Part shown: piece after piece, positions 9,825 to 18,379 of the stretch
Layout of the letters: each line of letters starts with the position of its first letter
Position numbering within the stretch: the stretch's first letter is position 1
Virus record (IMG/VR): IMGVR_UViG_3300033183_000491
Location: 175,551-239,550 of that record
From: a virus
Length of the DNA: 64,000 nt
Strand: one strand, 5' to 3'
Program-made: the position numbers and the translations under genes
Notes under the pieces: model-generated
The model's input: the letters and a program-made list of their open reading frames with translations, nothing else
What the model was told of the DNA's origin: nothing
Database searches by the model: none

Positions 9825-11026
9825 AAATTTTCTCTTTTATTTTGTATGACAATATAACCAATAGAATCTAAAGTATTTTTTAATTTATTTCCTAATATTT
9901 TAGTAGACTCTATACATTTTTTAGAATATAAATTTTCTTTGTACTCTTTAAGACCATAGATAGCTAAATTGTTATAGCAGACGATTAAATATTTGATCTC
10001 TGTTAACATTTCTATGTTAGACCTAGGAATTAATATTTCAACTATGTTTGTGTTAATCCTAGACTTTCTCTTGAACAAATATTCTTTTAAGTCAGAATCA
10101 TTACAATTATTGATTTTTTTATTTATTTCTTCGTTTAATTCTTTGTTTGGATTAAATATTTCAATAGAATCTTGCTTAATCTTTAATAAACCTGAAGATG
10201 ATTTTTTAACTGAGTCTTTATAAATTCCGTCACCTGACTCTGCATTAATCATACTACAACCTAAAACTTTTGACAAGTCTTCTAGTTTAAAAGGATCTTC
10301 GTTTTCAAATTTTACAATATATGGTAAAACATATATGTTATTTCTTAAAATAATACTTTTAATTGCATTTGAAGCGTTATCTGACAAACCCCTGCAAAAA
10401 ACTATCAAAGATAAATTGTTATCTTTTGCTTTATCCATTAAAGGAATCAATTCAGATTCTCTTTCAATATATGCATCCATTACAGATATTAAAAAAGTTT
10501 GAGTTTTAGTTTTATTTTTACTAAAATATATTGAACTAAAATCCTTATGTATAGAAATGTCAAACACTGGATTTTTATTTTTTTTAACTGTAATATTGTT
10601 ATTATCTGAAGGATTGCAGATCAATGTTGCATTTGGTCCAGAAAATTCTAAAACATTTTTAAGTAACTCAAAACTTCTTTTTGATGTAGTTTGAGAAAAA
10701 TATTTGTAAACATTTTCTAAATTTTTTTCTACATCTTTAAAACCTTGAAATATATTTTCTTTCTTTAAGAACAAACCAACAATATAATTTGAAAGATAAT
10801 ACGATCCTCCAGGATATAATCTTTCTGATTTGATAAAATAGTTTAGTAAAATATCACAATATGGAAGATTTTTAAAATCTTTATTTGAAGAAATATATCT
10901 AAAGTAGCTGAATTTTGATTTATGAATTCTATTACTAGAAAGAATCCTCAACTTGTCATTAGAAAATTTATTATTTAAATTGTTAAGAAAAACAATAGTT
11001 TTTATCAAATTTTTATTTTCAATCAT
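9821..11026 (-). CDS. Degenerate chaperonin (GroEL-like) protein
   Basis: 401 residues. Residues about 185-275 follow the apical-domain order of GroEL-type chaperonins: VMDAYIERESELIPLMDKA (compare the D..I....L.P.LE element), then LSLIVFCRGLSDNASNAI, then a V-L-P-Y-I-V segment and an E-D-L-S-K-V-L-G-C helix (compare L-x-D-x-A-x-x-T-G). The ATPase GDGTTT signature is missing, so folding activity of the normal kind is unlikely. It may act in virion assembly. Assignment rests on pattern order, not on an alignment. Confidence 0.45.
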   Translation of the reverse strand: MIENKNLIKTIVFLNNLNNKFSNDKLRILSSNRIHKSKFSYFRYISSNKDFKNLPYCDILLNYFIKSERLYPGGSYYLSNYIVGLFLKKENIFQGFKDVEKNLENVYKYFSQTTSKRSFELLKNVLEFSGPNATLICNPSDNNNITVKKNKNPVFDISIHKDFSSIYFSKNKTKTQTFLISVMDAYIERESELIPLMDKAKDNNLSLIVFCRGLSDNASNAIKSIILRNNIYVLPYIVKFENEDPFKLEDLSKVLGCSMINAESGDGIYKDSVKKSSSGLLKIKQDSIEIFNPNKELNEEINKKINNCNDSDLKEYLFKRKSRINTNIVEILIPRSNIEMLTEIKYLIVCYNNLAIYGLKEYKENLYSKKCIESTKILGNKLKNTLDSIGYIVIQNKRENL

Positions 11027-11046
11027 AGAAATATTATAATATTATA

Positions 11047-11520
11047 TTATTTGATGTTTAATAAAGCCCAATCTAAAACTTCACTTAAATAATCAGGTAA
11101 CTTATTTTTTATAGTCAAAGAATTAGATTCCCAAATAAATCCTTTATGTTCTTTAAATAAAGTTTTTTCATTCGGCAATATTTTAATATTTTTATTTAAA
11201 TCAGGAATTCCTTGAATATCTTCAACATCTAGGATGTATTCTCCTATATACATAACTAATCCATCACTGAATGTTTTATTTATATTATCTAGACAAACGT
11301 AATTTTTATTTATCTTTAATGAAGATTCTTCTTCAGTCTCTCTTATCGCACATGAGTATGAGTCTTCATAAGGATCAATTGCTCCTTTTGGAAAATCATA
11401 CATATCATTATTGTCGATTAACAATAAAAACAATATATCGTTAGGTTTATCTAAAATAATATTTTTTCTATTATCAAAATAAATTACAAAACCTGCTCCA
11501 GTAATCTCTTTGTTTAACAT
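11047..11520 (-). CDS. Nudix hydrolase
   Basis: 157 residues with a Nudix box at 46-66: G-x5-E-x7-RETEEES. The last glycine of the consensus (EExGU) is Ser. The Glu residues that bind Mg2+ are present. The segment MYDFPKGAIDPYEDS before it fits the diadenosine-polyphosphate/NTP-type group. It hydrolyses a nucleoside diphosphate linked to another group; the substrate (mutagenic NTP, NAD, RNA cap or ApnA) cannot be read from the sequence. It lies 7 bp downstream of the helicase gene. Confidence 0.85.
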   Translation of the reverse strand: MLNKEITGAGFVIYFDNRKNIILDKPNDILFLLLIDNNDMYDFPKGAIDPYEDSYSCAIRETEEESSLKINKNYVCLDNINKTFSDGLVMYIGEYILDVEDIQGIPDLNKNIKILPNEKTLFKEHKGFIWESNSLTIKNKLPDYLSEVLDWALLNIK

Positions 11521-11527
11521 AATTTTC

Positions 11528-13162
11528 TCACGCTATTATATAACTTTCAATAAAATTCTTTGGGAGATAGTGTTTATTTTTAGAATAAACTCTTTCCCAG
11601 TCTTTATCAAGTATATATGTTATTGCTTCGTCATCTTCAGATCTTATACTTCTACCGACACTTTGAATAACAGTCCTTATAGTCTGAAGGTCATACCACC
11701 ATTTCCATTTTTTGATTTTTTTGCCAACAACTTTATCGCCTAAATATGGAAATGGTATCTTGCATAATATTTGAAATTTTGATAAATCGCCTTTTAAATT
11801 AACGCCTTCAGCCATAGAAGGTGATAATAATATAGTAGGTTCTTTTGAGTTAATATGCCTTTCTAATATTTTATCTCTATTTTCACCAAAAGCAATTAAA
11901 ATCCTTCTAGACTTTATTTTTTTCTTAAGAAACTCTGCGATTTTTATATTGTGAGTATGAATTATACCTTTATCTTTAGGGTGATTTTTTATTATTTCTT
12001 TTATCATAGAAACCATTACAGGTAAAGTTTTATCAATGTTTTTCATAGACATACTTCCTGATGGTGAATATATTATTGGACTTTTGTTCGGTTCAAAAGG
12101 AGATTCTTCTCTAACGAAAACTGTCTTTTCAGTAGGAAGCCCTAACGTTAGTGAGAAACCTTCGTGAGACAAAATAGTAGCTGACATGAAGATTACATAG
12201 TCTGCATATTTCATCAAATAGTCATGAGCATATTCAGCAACTTCAATAGGTTTAAAAATAAATTTTCTATAACTTCCGTTACTATTGTCTATATCAAAAA
12301 CCCAATTATCTTTATCATATAAATTAATAAAGTTTAATATTTTTTTCTCGTGTGAAACGAGCATATCATATCTTTTTGTTATTTTTGTAAACTCTTCTAA
12401 TTTTTGAGTAGACAATCCAAATTTTTCCATTTGAGAAGATATAAACTTAATCTTTTTACTAACTTCAGGATAATAAACATTTTTAATCCAAAGAAAAGTT
12501 TGAAACTGTGTCTTTAAACTTTTGTCTATTTTCATTTTCAAGATCTTTTCTGCAAAATATTCCGAGATTGATATTTCAACAAATCTTGAAAGTTCATTTT
12601 CTAAATTATGAGCCTCGTCAACAATTAAGACTCTTTTGTTAGGGATTTTTTGACTATAAGATTTTTCTGTTAAAAAATAACTAAAGTTTGTTATTCCTAG
12701 ATTCTTTTCCATAAAATCTTTTTTTTGCTTTTTATAACAACAGTCATATCCACAACTATTAAACTTTTTAGGTATACTTTTAGATCTTAATCCTGTCTGG
12801 ATTTCTTTACAAGAAGTATTTCTATCGACATTACATTTATAATTTGTCGAAGAATATAAAGAAACTAAACCTGTAGATTTTGAAAAATCGTCTTCATATT
12901 GTTTTTGGAGTATTTTCTGAGTAGTTAAAAAATAAGCACCGTTTTCATATTCTTTTTCATATTCAGAATTATTTATTAATGATTGCGCAATTGTTAATCC
13001 AATTGCAGATTTACCTACGCCTGTCCCACAATCAACTATTGCATATTTTTTTCCATTTTTAAAATCTTCTAAGACTTTATTGATTACATTAGTTTGCTGT
13101 TGTCTAGGCTCTTTATAAGGAAAATATTTTTTCCAATCATTTATATTAATAGAATTATTCAA
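11528..13162 (-). CDS. XPD/DinG-type iron-sulfur DNA helicase
   Basis: 544 residues. Q-like motif KEPRQQQ near 18, Walker A GTGVGKS at 46-52, DEAH at 182-185, S-A-T motif III in VIFMSATIL, and motif VI QSVGRSIRSEDD near the C-terminus. Cysteines near 110, 118, 137 and 141/142 between motifs I and II fit the 4Fe-4S pocket of XPD/DinG helicases, which unwind DNA 5' to 3' and remove R-loops or forks. It is shorter than E. coli DinG. First gene of its minus-strand run. Confidence 0.88.
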   Translation of the reverse strand: MNNSININDWKKYFPYKEPRQQQTNVINKVLEDFKNGKKYAIVDCGTGVGKSAIGLTIAQSLINNSEYEKEYENGAYFLTTQKILQKQYEDDFSKSTGLVSLYSSTNYKCNVDRNTSCKEIQTGLRSKSIPKKFNSCGYDCCYKKQKKDFMEKNLGITNFSYFLTEKSYSQKIPNKRVLIVDEAHNLENELSRFVEISISEYFAEKILKMKIDKSLKTQFQTFLWIKNVYYPEVSKKIKFISSQMEKFGLSTQKLEEFTKITKRYDMLVSHEKKILNFINLYDKDNWVFDIDNSNGSYRKFIFKPIEVAEYAHDYLMKYADYVIFMSATILSHEGFSLTLGLPTEKTVFVREESPFEPNKSPIIYSPSGSMSMKNIDKTLPVMVSMIKEIIKNHPKDKGIIHTHNIKIAEFLKKKIKSRRILIAFGENRDKILERHINSKEPTILLSPSMAEGVNLKGDLSKFQILCKIPFPYLGDKVVGKKIKKWKWWYDLQTIRTVIQSVGRSIRSEDDEAITYILDKDWERVYSKNKHYLPKNFIESYIIA

Positions 13163-13234
13163 TTATATTCCTATACTTTATACTTATATATTAAAACATT
13201 TTACATAACAAATTATAGGAAATTAATATTAAAT

Positions 13235-13690
13235 TTACATATTTTTAGTCAAAATTTGATTTATTATTATTCGACCATGTTCGGGAGAATCACAATATAT
13301 TGTTTCTGTAGTATTATTATCAAAATATAAAGTAACAATGTCAGATCCAGAAGATGTACACGTTCCTATTTCAGTATTAACAATATCATTAAAAGATAAT
13401 ACTTCAGATGGAGTTATGACTCCTGAGTTATCTCCTGATAGTTTGCTTGTTTTAGCAGTCTGTAAGTTTCTTCCTAAATTAGACTCTGATAATAGTAGAT
13501 CTTGATATAAATTAATAGATATTTCTTTAATATGTTTTTCTCTAAAGTATCTCTTATTTGAATTATAATATAAGTTCTCGACTATATTTTTTACATCTTT
13601 ATATGAAGAATTTTTGTCCAAATTATTTTTTAAATAATTTGATTCTGATATTGACAAATGTATCTTGCAGTTGTTATACTCTAAAAACAT
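13235..13690 (-). CDS. Unknown protein upstream of the helicase
   Basis: 151 residues. The N-terminal half is helical with many Asn/Lys/Tyr; the C-terminal part (residues 110-145) looks beta-rich (TVTLYFDNN-like pattern) and contains two Cys. No family recognised. Its start overlaps the stop of the holin-like gene by one base, so both come from the same transcript. Confidence 0.55.
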   Translation of the reverse strand: MFLEYNNCKIHLSISESNYLKNNLDKNSSYKDVKNIVENLYYNSNKRYFREKHIKEISINLYQDLLLSESNLGRNLQTAKTSKLSGDNSGVITPSEVLSFNDIVNTEIGTCTSSGSDIVTLYFDNNTTETIYCDSPEHGRIIINQILTKNM

Positions 13691-13953
13691 TATAATTTCT
13701 CTTCTTTATTATCATCTTTATCGAAAATATCTACAGCAGCATTAATATATTTATCTAACGCAGCTTGACCAAGAATATATCCTATTTGAATAATACCACT
13801 AGTTATAACAACTGTTAATAAAAATGTAAGTTCTTCGGGATCTAGTTTACTTTGGAGATGCATTAGCATATATAAAATAATTGCTTTCCAACCTAAATCA
13901 GCTATAATATATGCAATAAACTTTTTACTTTTTAAAGGAGTTTTATCTAACAT
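13690..13953 (-). CDS. Small two-TM membrane protein, holin candidate
   Basis: 87 residues with two hydrophobic segments (about 11-31 and 43-63) and a charged C-terminal tail DKDDNKEEKL. Size, two helices and a charged end fit a class II-type holin that opens the inner membrane for lysis. No endolysin is next to it. A minus-strand TATAAATA box lies 25 bp upstream of the start, suggesting late expression. Confidence 0.5.
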   Translation of the reverse strand: MLDKTPLKSKKFIAYIIADLGWKAIILYMLMHLQSKLDPEELTFLLTVVITSGIIQIGYILGQAALDKYINAAVDIFDKDDNKEEKL

Positions 13954-13977
13954 AGGAATATTTCTTTCTTTATCTTG

Positions 13978-13989
13978 TATTTATAAATA
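13978..13989. promoter_or_regulatory. Back-to-back T4-type late promoter boxes
   Basis: Overlapping TATAAATA boxes on both strands: minus at 13978-13985, facing the holin-like gene (start 13953), and plus at 13982-13989, facing the Cys-rich and cyclase genes (start 14022). The octamer is the T4 late-promoter consensus. Distances to both start codons allow short leaders. Confidence 0.5.
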
Positions 13990-14021
13990 TTTATTACATA
14001 TAGGATAATTAGCGTGATAAA

Positions 14022-14276
14022 ATGAAAACTAAAATACCAAAACTTTTCTTTGATAGTGATGAAACAATCGAATTTTCTCCTGAAGACATTGATTGGAATG
14101 ATGAGACAGTCTGTATTCTCTGTATGAGAAAAGTTTGTATTTGTACGATTCAAAAATGTCCGTGTGGAATATCTTCTGATCAATGTAATTGGCCAAGTGA
14201 TTTTTGCCCTTGTCAAAAATGTGACAATTTGCTTATAAATTGTCAATGTAAAATTTATATTAAGAAAGAAGATTAA
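14022..14276 (+). CDS. Cysteine-rich small protein
   Basis: 84 residues with about 14 Cys arranged as C-x2-C, C-x-C, C-x-C, C-x-C-x2-C and C-x-C, probably binding two or more zinc ions or an iron-sulfur cluster. AGGATAA precedes the ATG. It ends 2 bp before the cyclase gene and is presumably co-transcribed with it. A minus-strand open frame across the same bases is a shadow. Confidence 0.65.
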   Translation: MKTKIPKLFFDSDETIEFSPEDIDWNDETVCILCMRKVCICTIQKCPCGISSDQCNWPSDFCPCQKCDNLLINCQCKIYIKKED

Positions 14277-14278
14277 TA

Positions 14279-15181
14279 ATGTCTATAAATAATGATAAAA
14301 ATAATATAGAAGACAATTTTTCAATTTCTAATAGACTTGATAAAAATACTGTTGAAGCATATATTGCAATTGTATTAACTGATATTATTGGTAGTACAAA
14401 GTTTGTTCAAAAGAATGGTGCAAGGGTCGCAGCAAAGTGGTTTGGAGCACATGATAAAGCTGTTATGAATTATATCGCAAGACATAACGGGCAACTAATA
14501 GATGCTTCTGATGGTCATTTAATGATGTTCGCTACAGTGGCTGATGCAATTGGTTTTGCTTTTGAATATAAAAAGTTTTTAAGACAAAAAAAATTTCCTT
14601 TTAGAAGTCGAGTAGGTATTCATTGGGATAAAATGCTTATTGTTAAATCTGAAGCTCATATGGTTAGAGCAGGAGGAAAAAGAATTAATCTGGAAGGTAT
14701 TGGAAAAAATATTGCTGCAAGGACAATGTCTATTTGTGGAGAAGAACAAATCCTTATGTCAAAAGAAGCTTATTTTCAATATAAGAAATTTGGACACAGA
14801 AGTAGATTCATTCCTGAAAGGGCACTATCAGCACTTGTTGGACTTTATTCATTTAAAGGTGTATTAGAGCCAGAAGCAATTTACGCAATTGGTCTCGTTC
14901 AAGCACAATTACAACCACCTCCAGATGGAGAAAAAGCTAAAAGAATAGGCGGGGCAAAAAAAATAAAGACTAGACTAAGAGATAAACAATTAAAAGAACT
15001 TTTCCTTTGGTTTTACAATAAACTTTTTATCGTAACTTTTATTTATCTTTTAATAAGTCTTATTCATATCTCGAGAAACTATCATGAAAACACTATTTTT
15101 TATAATTTGTTTGGCCTAGATTTAAGTAAAATTTTATATTATATTAATCAAATTATAAATATTGTTTTAGAATGTATTTAA
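14279..15181 (+). CDS. Membrane-anchored class III adenylate/guanylate cyclase
   Basis: 300 residues. The cyclase homology domain spans about 28-200. Metal-binding Asp35 lies in LTDIIGST, the second Asp78 in IDASDGHLMMF, and the transition-state pair N154 and R158 in GIGKNIAART. The Lys that usually selects adenine is not at its normal place (an IDASDG variant instead of K-x-x-GDG), so base preference is open. After a basic linker, two hydrophobic stretches (about 240-265 and 277-300) should anchor it in the membrane. It makes cAMP or cGMP from ATP or GTP. The last codons lie in a 22-bp repeat shared with the fibre genes downstream. Confidence 0.88.
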   Translation: MSINNDKNNIEDNFSISNRLDKNTVEAYIAIVLTDIIGSTKFVQKNGARVAAKWFGAHDKAVMNYIARHNGQLIDASDGHLMMFATVADAIGFAFEYKKFLRQKKFPFRSRVGIHWDKMLIVKSEAHMVRAGGKRINLEGIGKNIAARTMSICGEEQILMSKEAYFQYKKFGHRSRFIPERALSALVGLYSFKGVLEPEAIYAIGLVQAQLQPPPDGEKAKRIGGAKKIKTRLRDKQLKELFLWFYNKLFIVTFIYLLISLIHISRNYHENTIFYNLFGLDLSKILYYINQIINIVLECI

Positions 15182-15188
15182 AGGATAT
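15167..15188. repeat. 22-bp direct repeat, copy 1
   Basis: TTAGAATGTATTTAAAGGAT plus AT, identical to 15717-15738. It covers the 3' ends of both the cyclase gene and the facing fibre gene, and on the minus strand encodes the shared C-terminus YPLNTF. Confidence 0.9.
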
Positions 15189-15703
15189 TGAGTTATTGTA
15201 CACTCAAAATAATCATGATTAGTAATGTTAGAATCAGTAAAAGGTGAACCTCCAGGGACGGCATAATAAGGACTACAGTCTCCTCCTGAGATTCTTATTT
15301 TTGATTCTAAGACTACATTGCAGAATTCTGTTCCAATACTTCCACCACCGTTGTCAAAATCTAAAAAAACTTTTCCGATTAAAGTAACTGAACCTGAACC
15401 TGAATTTTTATTTATCGAACAAGTTTTCCTATTCTTTGAATAAGCGAAAGAACTAGCGTTAGTATTGTTAGCAAAAGTAAATCTATATTTTGCAATGATA
15501 TGATAATCACCCTCAGAAAGACGACGATCATAATTTCCATTTGAAGAAAAAAGAGACTCGGGATCATTTAAAACTAAATTATCAGTAGTAGGATGTCTAG
15601 GAAACATCGTTTGAAAATATGTCAAAGCAAATCCAGTATTACTTGCTGATGTGTCCGTGTATATTCTTGCTACTTTTGGGCTCGAAGATTTTATATATGT
15701 CAT
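15167..15703 (-). CDS. Small fibre-like protein of the MTYIK family, member 1
   Basis: 178 residues beginning MTYIKSSSPKVARIYTDTSA and ending YPLNTF. Beta-rich, no membrane segment. The start tag and the C-terminus are shared with the next gene upstream, while the middle differs, as expected for interchangeable receptor-binding domains. Its 3' end overlaps the facing cyclase gene by 15 bp. Confidence 0.65.
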   Translation of the reverse strand: MTYIKSSSPKVARIYTDTSASNTGFALTYFQTMFPRHPTTDNLVLNDPESLFSSNGNYDRRLSEGDYHIIAKYRFTFANNTNASSFAYSKNRKTCSINKNSGSGSVTLIGKVFLDFDNGGGSIGTEFCNVVLESKIRISGGDCSPYYAVPGGSPFTDSNITNHDYFECTITQYPLNTF

Positions 15704-15716
15704 TTTGATTTCTTTC

Positions 15717-15738
15717 TTAGAATGTATTTAAAGGATAT
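15717..15738. repeat. 22-bp direct repeat, copy 2
   Basis: Identical to 15167-15188, 550 bp away, again at the 3' end of a fibre-like gene. The pair brackets exactly one gene, consistent with duplication or exchange through the repeat. Confidence 0.9.
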
Positions 15739-16244
15739 CTTTTAGCATTAACTATATATTCATTAGTTGAAGACATATTACTGCCTCCAGTGCTGCTAGT
15801 GAATGGATGACTTGTAAACTTTATAGAGGCATTTGAGTTTGAAACTCTACACAGAAAATCTGCTGATATGTCTAAAACATTAACATTACCTGATCTATTT
15901 GCTCTAAATCTACCTGAACTTAGACTTGTCACAGTTCCTGTACCTGTATATCTTGCTGGATTTATATTAGTATTACTTATATAATTAGCTTGGCTAATAG
16001 GTTCTTGACTATAAGTTATTTTCCATCTTAAATTTATATCATAGTCTCCAACAGGTAAAGTCCAAGCATCTACTGCTATCGTACATAATCCTGTCGGATC
16101 ATCTAATGTAATATTAGGTGTGCTATAATCAAAATGTAGAATCCCACTTTGAAAAACCCAGTCTGCAGAATAAACAGGTTGAGCGTTTGTATAAAACTTA
16201 ATTAAGTCTGGAGAAGAGCTTGTCGTTTGAATAATATAAGTCAT
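15717..16244 (-). CDS. Small fibre-like protein of the MTYIK family, member 2
   Basis: 175 residues, MTYIIQTTSSSPDLIKFYTN start and YPLNTF end, like member 1. The central part has a L-P-V-G-D-Y-D-I-N-L-R-W element similar to the G-x-Y-x-I strand of C1q/TNF-like jelly-roll heads. Likely a small receptor-binding or fibre-tip protein. Confidence 0.65.
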   Translation of the reverse strand: MTYIIQTTSSSPDLIKFYTNAQPVYSADWVFQSGILHFDYSTPNITLDDPTGLCTIAVDAWTLPVGDYDINLRWKITYSQEPISQANYISNTNINPARYTGTGTVTSLSSGRFRANRSGNVNVLDISADFLCRVSNSNASIKFTSHPFTSSTGGSNMSSTNEYIVNAKRYPLNTF

Positions 16245-16260
16245 TTTTCTTCTATTTCTC

Positions 16261-16617
16261 CTATTTTATATTTACAAGTATTAAATTTGAAGACAATCTA
16301 TCTTCTCCATTGTAACTATTAGGAGAAACTAATCCACAACTAGATGATTCGCTTACGTAAACACCTCCAGGTTCTACTGATAGGTGTCCTCCTGAATCTG
16401 GAATGTCTCTTGATGCTTTGGCTAAGCAAACTCCTGAAAATTGGATTTTTGACAAATATTTTTCTTGATTGTCTTCATCTTGAACTGGGTTTGTTACTAT
16501 TACTCCCCAAGGATGAGATTCACTAGAAGTTAAATGTCTCCAATTTCCATTTACAGGATCATATTCAACAATATCACCTAATTCAACAGTGTTTTCAACA
16601 TAACATTTTATAAACAT
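16261..16617 (-). CDS. Fibre-array accessory protein, MFIK/MFVV family, copy 1
   Basis: 118 residues. It aligns with the 116-residue product at 20276-20626 along its whole length: D-I-V-E-Y-D..N..W, then G-V, then F-S-G-x-C-x-A-x-A-x-R-x-I-P-x-x-GG, and a C-terminus (D/N)-L-(I/V)-L-(V/L)-N-I. No catalytic motif. It is the distal gene of cassette 1 (16261-17733); function unknown, probably assembly or attachment of the neighbouring fibres. Confidence 0.65.
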   Translation of the reverse strand: MFIKCYVENTVELGDIVEYDPVNGNWRHLTSSESHPWGVIVTNPVQDEDNQEKYLSKIQFSGVCLAKASRDIPDSGGHLSVEPGGVYVSESSSCGLVSPNSYNGEDRLSSNLILVNIK

Positions 16618-16632
16618 AAATATTCCTTTTAA

Positions 16633-17187
16633 TTATAGTTTTATAACTTTACAATAAGCAGTACCAGCATTAGAAGTAGGTTGTCCAACAGAGCCTGATA
16701 CATCTTGGACTCTAAAATAATATTCAGCTCCAACAGATTGGTTATCTATCACAGCATGTAATGTACTTGGATAATTTTCTCCAATTGTATCGATTCCATA
16801 ATAAGCCTTAGGGCCCATTGGATTATCTGAAGCGTCGACTATTTGTACAACAATATATTCAGAAGTATTGTTAATATCAAAATGAAAAACAACTTCTACG
16901 GAATAGTATCCTATCGAATTTAACTTTATTCCCATCGCGTAATTAGAATTACTTTTAATTGCACGCCCATCAGCATTTACCCATTCAAAAATACTCGAAT
17001 CAATATAGTCTATTGAATATATTCCTTTATGTATTTGAGCATTTTGGCCTACTGAAGCATTGTTTGACGTTGCACTGTGGATCATCCTTGTAGTCACGCC
17101 ACCTATACCATAAGTTGAAGAATAATTAATATTCCCAGAGTAATCTGGGTGATTATTAGTATTTATTTTTGTAACATTATGAGACAT
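16633..17187 (-). CDS. Fibre-like protein A of cassette 1 (MSHN tag)
   Basis: 184 residues, start MSHNVTKINTNNHPDYSGNI. A segment VVQIVDASDNPMGPKA followed by S-T-L is recognisable in the 213-residue product at 20637-21278, which occupies the same place in cassette 2. Beta-rich, probably a jelly-roll head behind a short attachment peptide. Confidence 0.65.
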   Translation of the reverse strand: MSHNVTKINTNNHPDYSGNINYSSTYGIGGVTTRMIHSATSNNASVGQNAQIHKGIYSIDYIDSSIFEWVNADGRAIKSNSNYAMGIKLNSIGYYSVEVVFHFDINNTSEYIVVQIVDASDNPMGPKAYYGIDTIGENYPSTLHAVIDNQSVGAEYYFRVQDVSGSVGQPTSNAGTAYCKVIKL

Positions 17188-17190
17188 ACA

Positions 17191-17733
17191 CTATTCTACT
17201 TTCCAAATATAAATTGCAGAATATTCAGAAGGTTTTACACCTTGATTAGCTATAGAGTCAACTTGAGAAACTCCACCAATTCTAAAATCATAAGATGTTG
17301 TCGATGTCACATTGAGATATGCTGTACCCCACCCGTTAGACTGTTCAGAAGAAGCTGAAGATCCTACAGCACATCTTCCATATATTGTTGAAGAATTCAT
17401 TAAATCACATCTAACGTACCAAGACGAAGAAACTGACTCTAGATTTAATGACCATTGGACTATAAATTTACCCGCGGGAAATGTAATCGATGTACACCAA
17501 TTATTAACTGTTGTAAAACTTAATCCCGCTATAGTATTAACAGGGCTAGTATCATAAAAATAATAACTATCATTTAATGCTAATCCTGTAGCAGGACTAT
17601 TAGAATAGTTATTTGACTCTCCTCGTCCAAATACTGCAAAACTAGTCGAAGAAGGTATTTCAATATCACTTAAAATATCTGGAGATGAATTATTTACTTC
17701 TATTAAATTATGACTCATTAGATAATCTCCCAA
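17191..17733 (-). CDS. Fibre-like protein B of cassette 1 (MSHN tag)
   Basis: 180 residues; I place the mature tag at MSHNLIEVNNSSP, five codons after the annotated ATG (MGDYL), so a start at 17718 is possible. It shares YSNSP-x-T-x-L, a P-(V/I)-N-T-I phrase, an F-P-A-G-K-Y-I strand and the C-terminal QG-x-KPSE...IYI-x-K with the product at 21280-21948. Overlaps the upstream gene by up to 16 bp. Confidence 0.65.
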   Translation of the reverse strand: MGDYLMSHNLIEVNNSSPDILSDIEIPSSTSFAVFGRGESNNYSNSPATGLALNDSYYFYDTSPVNTIAGLSFTTVNNWCTSITFPAGKFIVQWSLNLESVSSSWYVRCDLMNSSTIYGRCAVGSSASSEQSNGWGTAYLNVTSTTSYDFRIGGVSQVDSIANQGVKPSEYSAIYIWKVE

Positions 17734-18323
17734 TTAGTTCCAGTTGAAACAAGTGTGATAGCTGAATATTGAACATCGAGTACATAATCTGTAGTTGAAC
17801 CATCGATAGTTTGAGTTTGAGGGTCTATTGTGATCGTACCGTCACCCATATTCTTAATTCGAATCTCTTCCCCAGAACTTACCCCACTCGTTGGTAATGT
17901 AATAGTAAAAGTTCCTATACAAGAATAATGATAACCTGTTTGTGCGTTAGCAGGATCAGCTGTTATAGCACTATAAGTATATCCACCACCACCACCACCT
18001 GCATTTGCTGTTACATATGCCTGTGTCGCCAACTTATCAGCAGATTCACCTGATTTTGCAAAAGTGATATCACCATCACCATCAATGCCAACGTCTCCTC
18101 CGTCAAACTTGATACTGTTGTTGCTTAGATACAAGTGTCTAACTTTATTCTCTGCTTCACCGATATCGTAAGTTGAATTAGCAGCAGGAATTATATGGCC
18201 TTCGGAAGTAATATCCCATCGAGAAGAATTGTCAGTAGTAAAATTAATATTACCATCTGAGCCTGAGTCTAATATTATAACTTCTGAATCTTGGTTACTA
18301 ATTTTATTTTTTAAATATGTCAT
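17718..18323 (-). CDS. Fibre-like protein with MTYLK tag and shaft-like N-terminus
   Basis: 201 residues. After MTYLKNKISNQDSEVI comes an NINFTTDNSSRWDITSEGH segment and AANSTYDIGEAENKVRHLYL, the 'YDIG...(R/W)..LYL' phrase common in long phage tail fibres and also present in the two large fibres at the left end of the window. A pentaglycine follows near residue 115, then a beta-rich head. First gene of the minus-strand part of the array. Confidence 0.7.
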   Translation of the reverse strand: MTYLKNKISNQDSEVIILDSGSDGNINFTTDNSSRWDITSEGHIIPAANSTYDIGEAENKVRHLYLSNNSIKFDGGDVGIDGDGDITFAKSGESADKLATQAYVTANAGGGGGGYTYSAITADPANAQTGYHYSCIGTFTITLPTSGVSSGEEIRIKNMGDGTITIDPQTQTIDGSTTDYVLDVQYSAITLVSTGTNWEII

Positions 18324-18379
18324 TAAACAGTCCTATTTATTTAAAAGAGTTTAATATAATTATATTGAGGATGTAAATT

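Noticed and set aside
13947-14246. A 99-codon minus-strand frame opposite the Cys-rich gene
   Set aside because: The plus-strand frame has a regular Cys pattern, a ribosome site and tight spacing to the cyclase gene; the minus frame has none of these.
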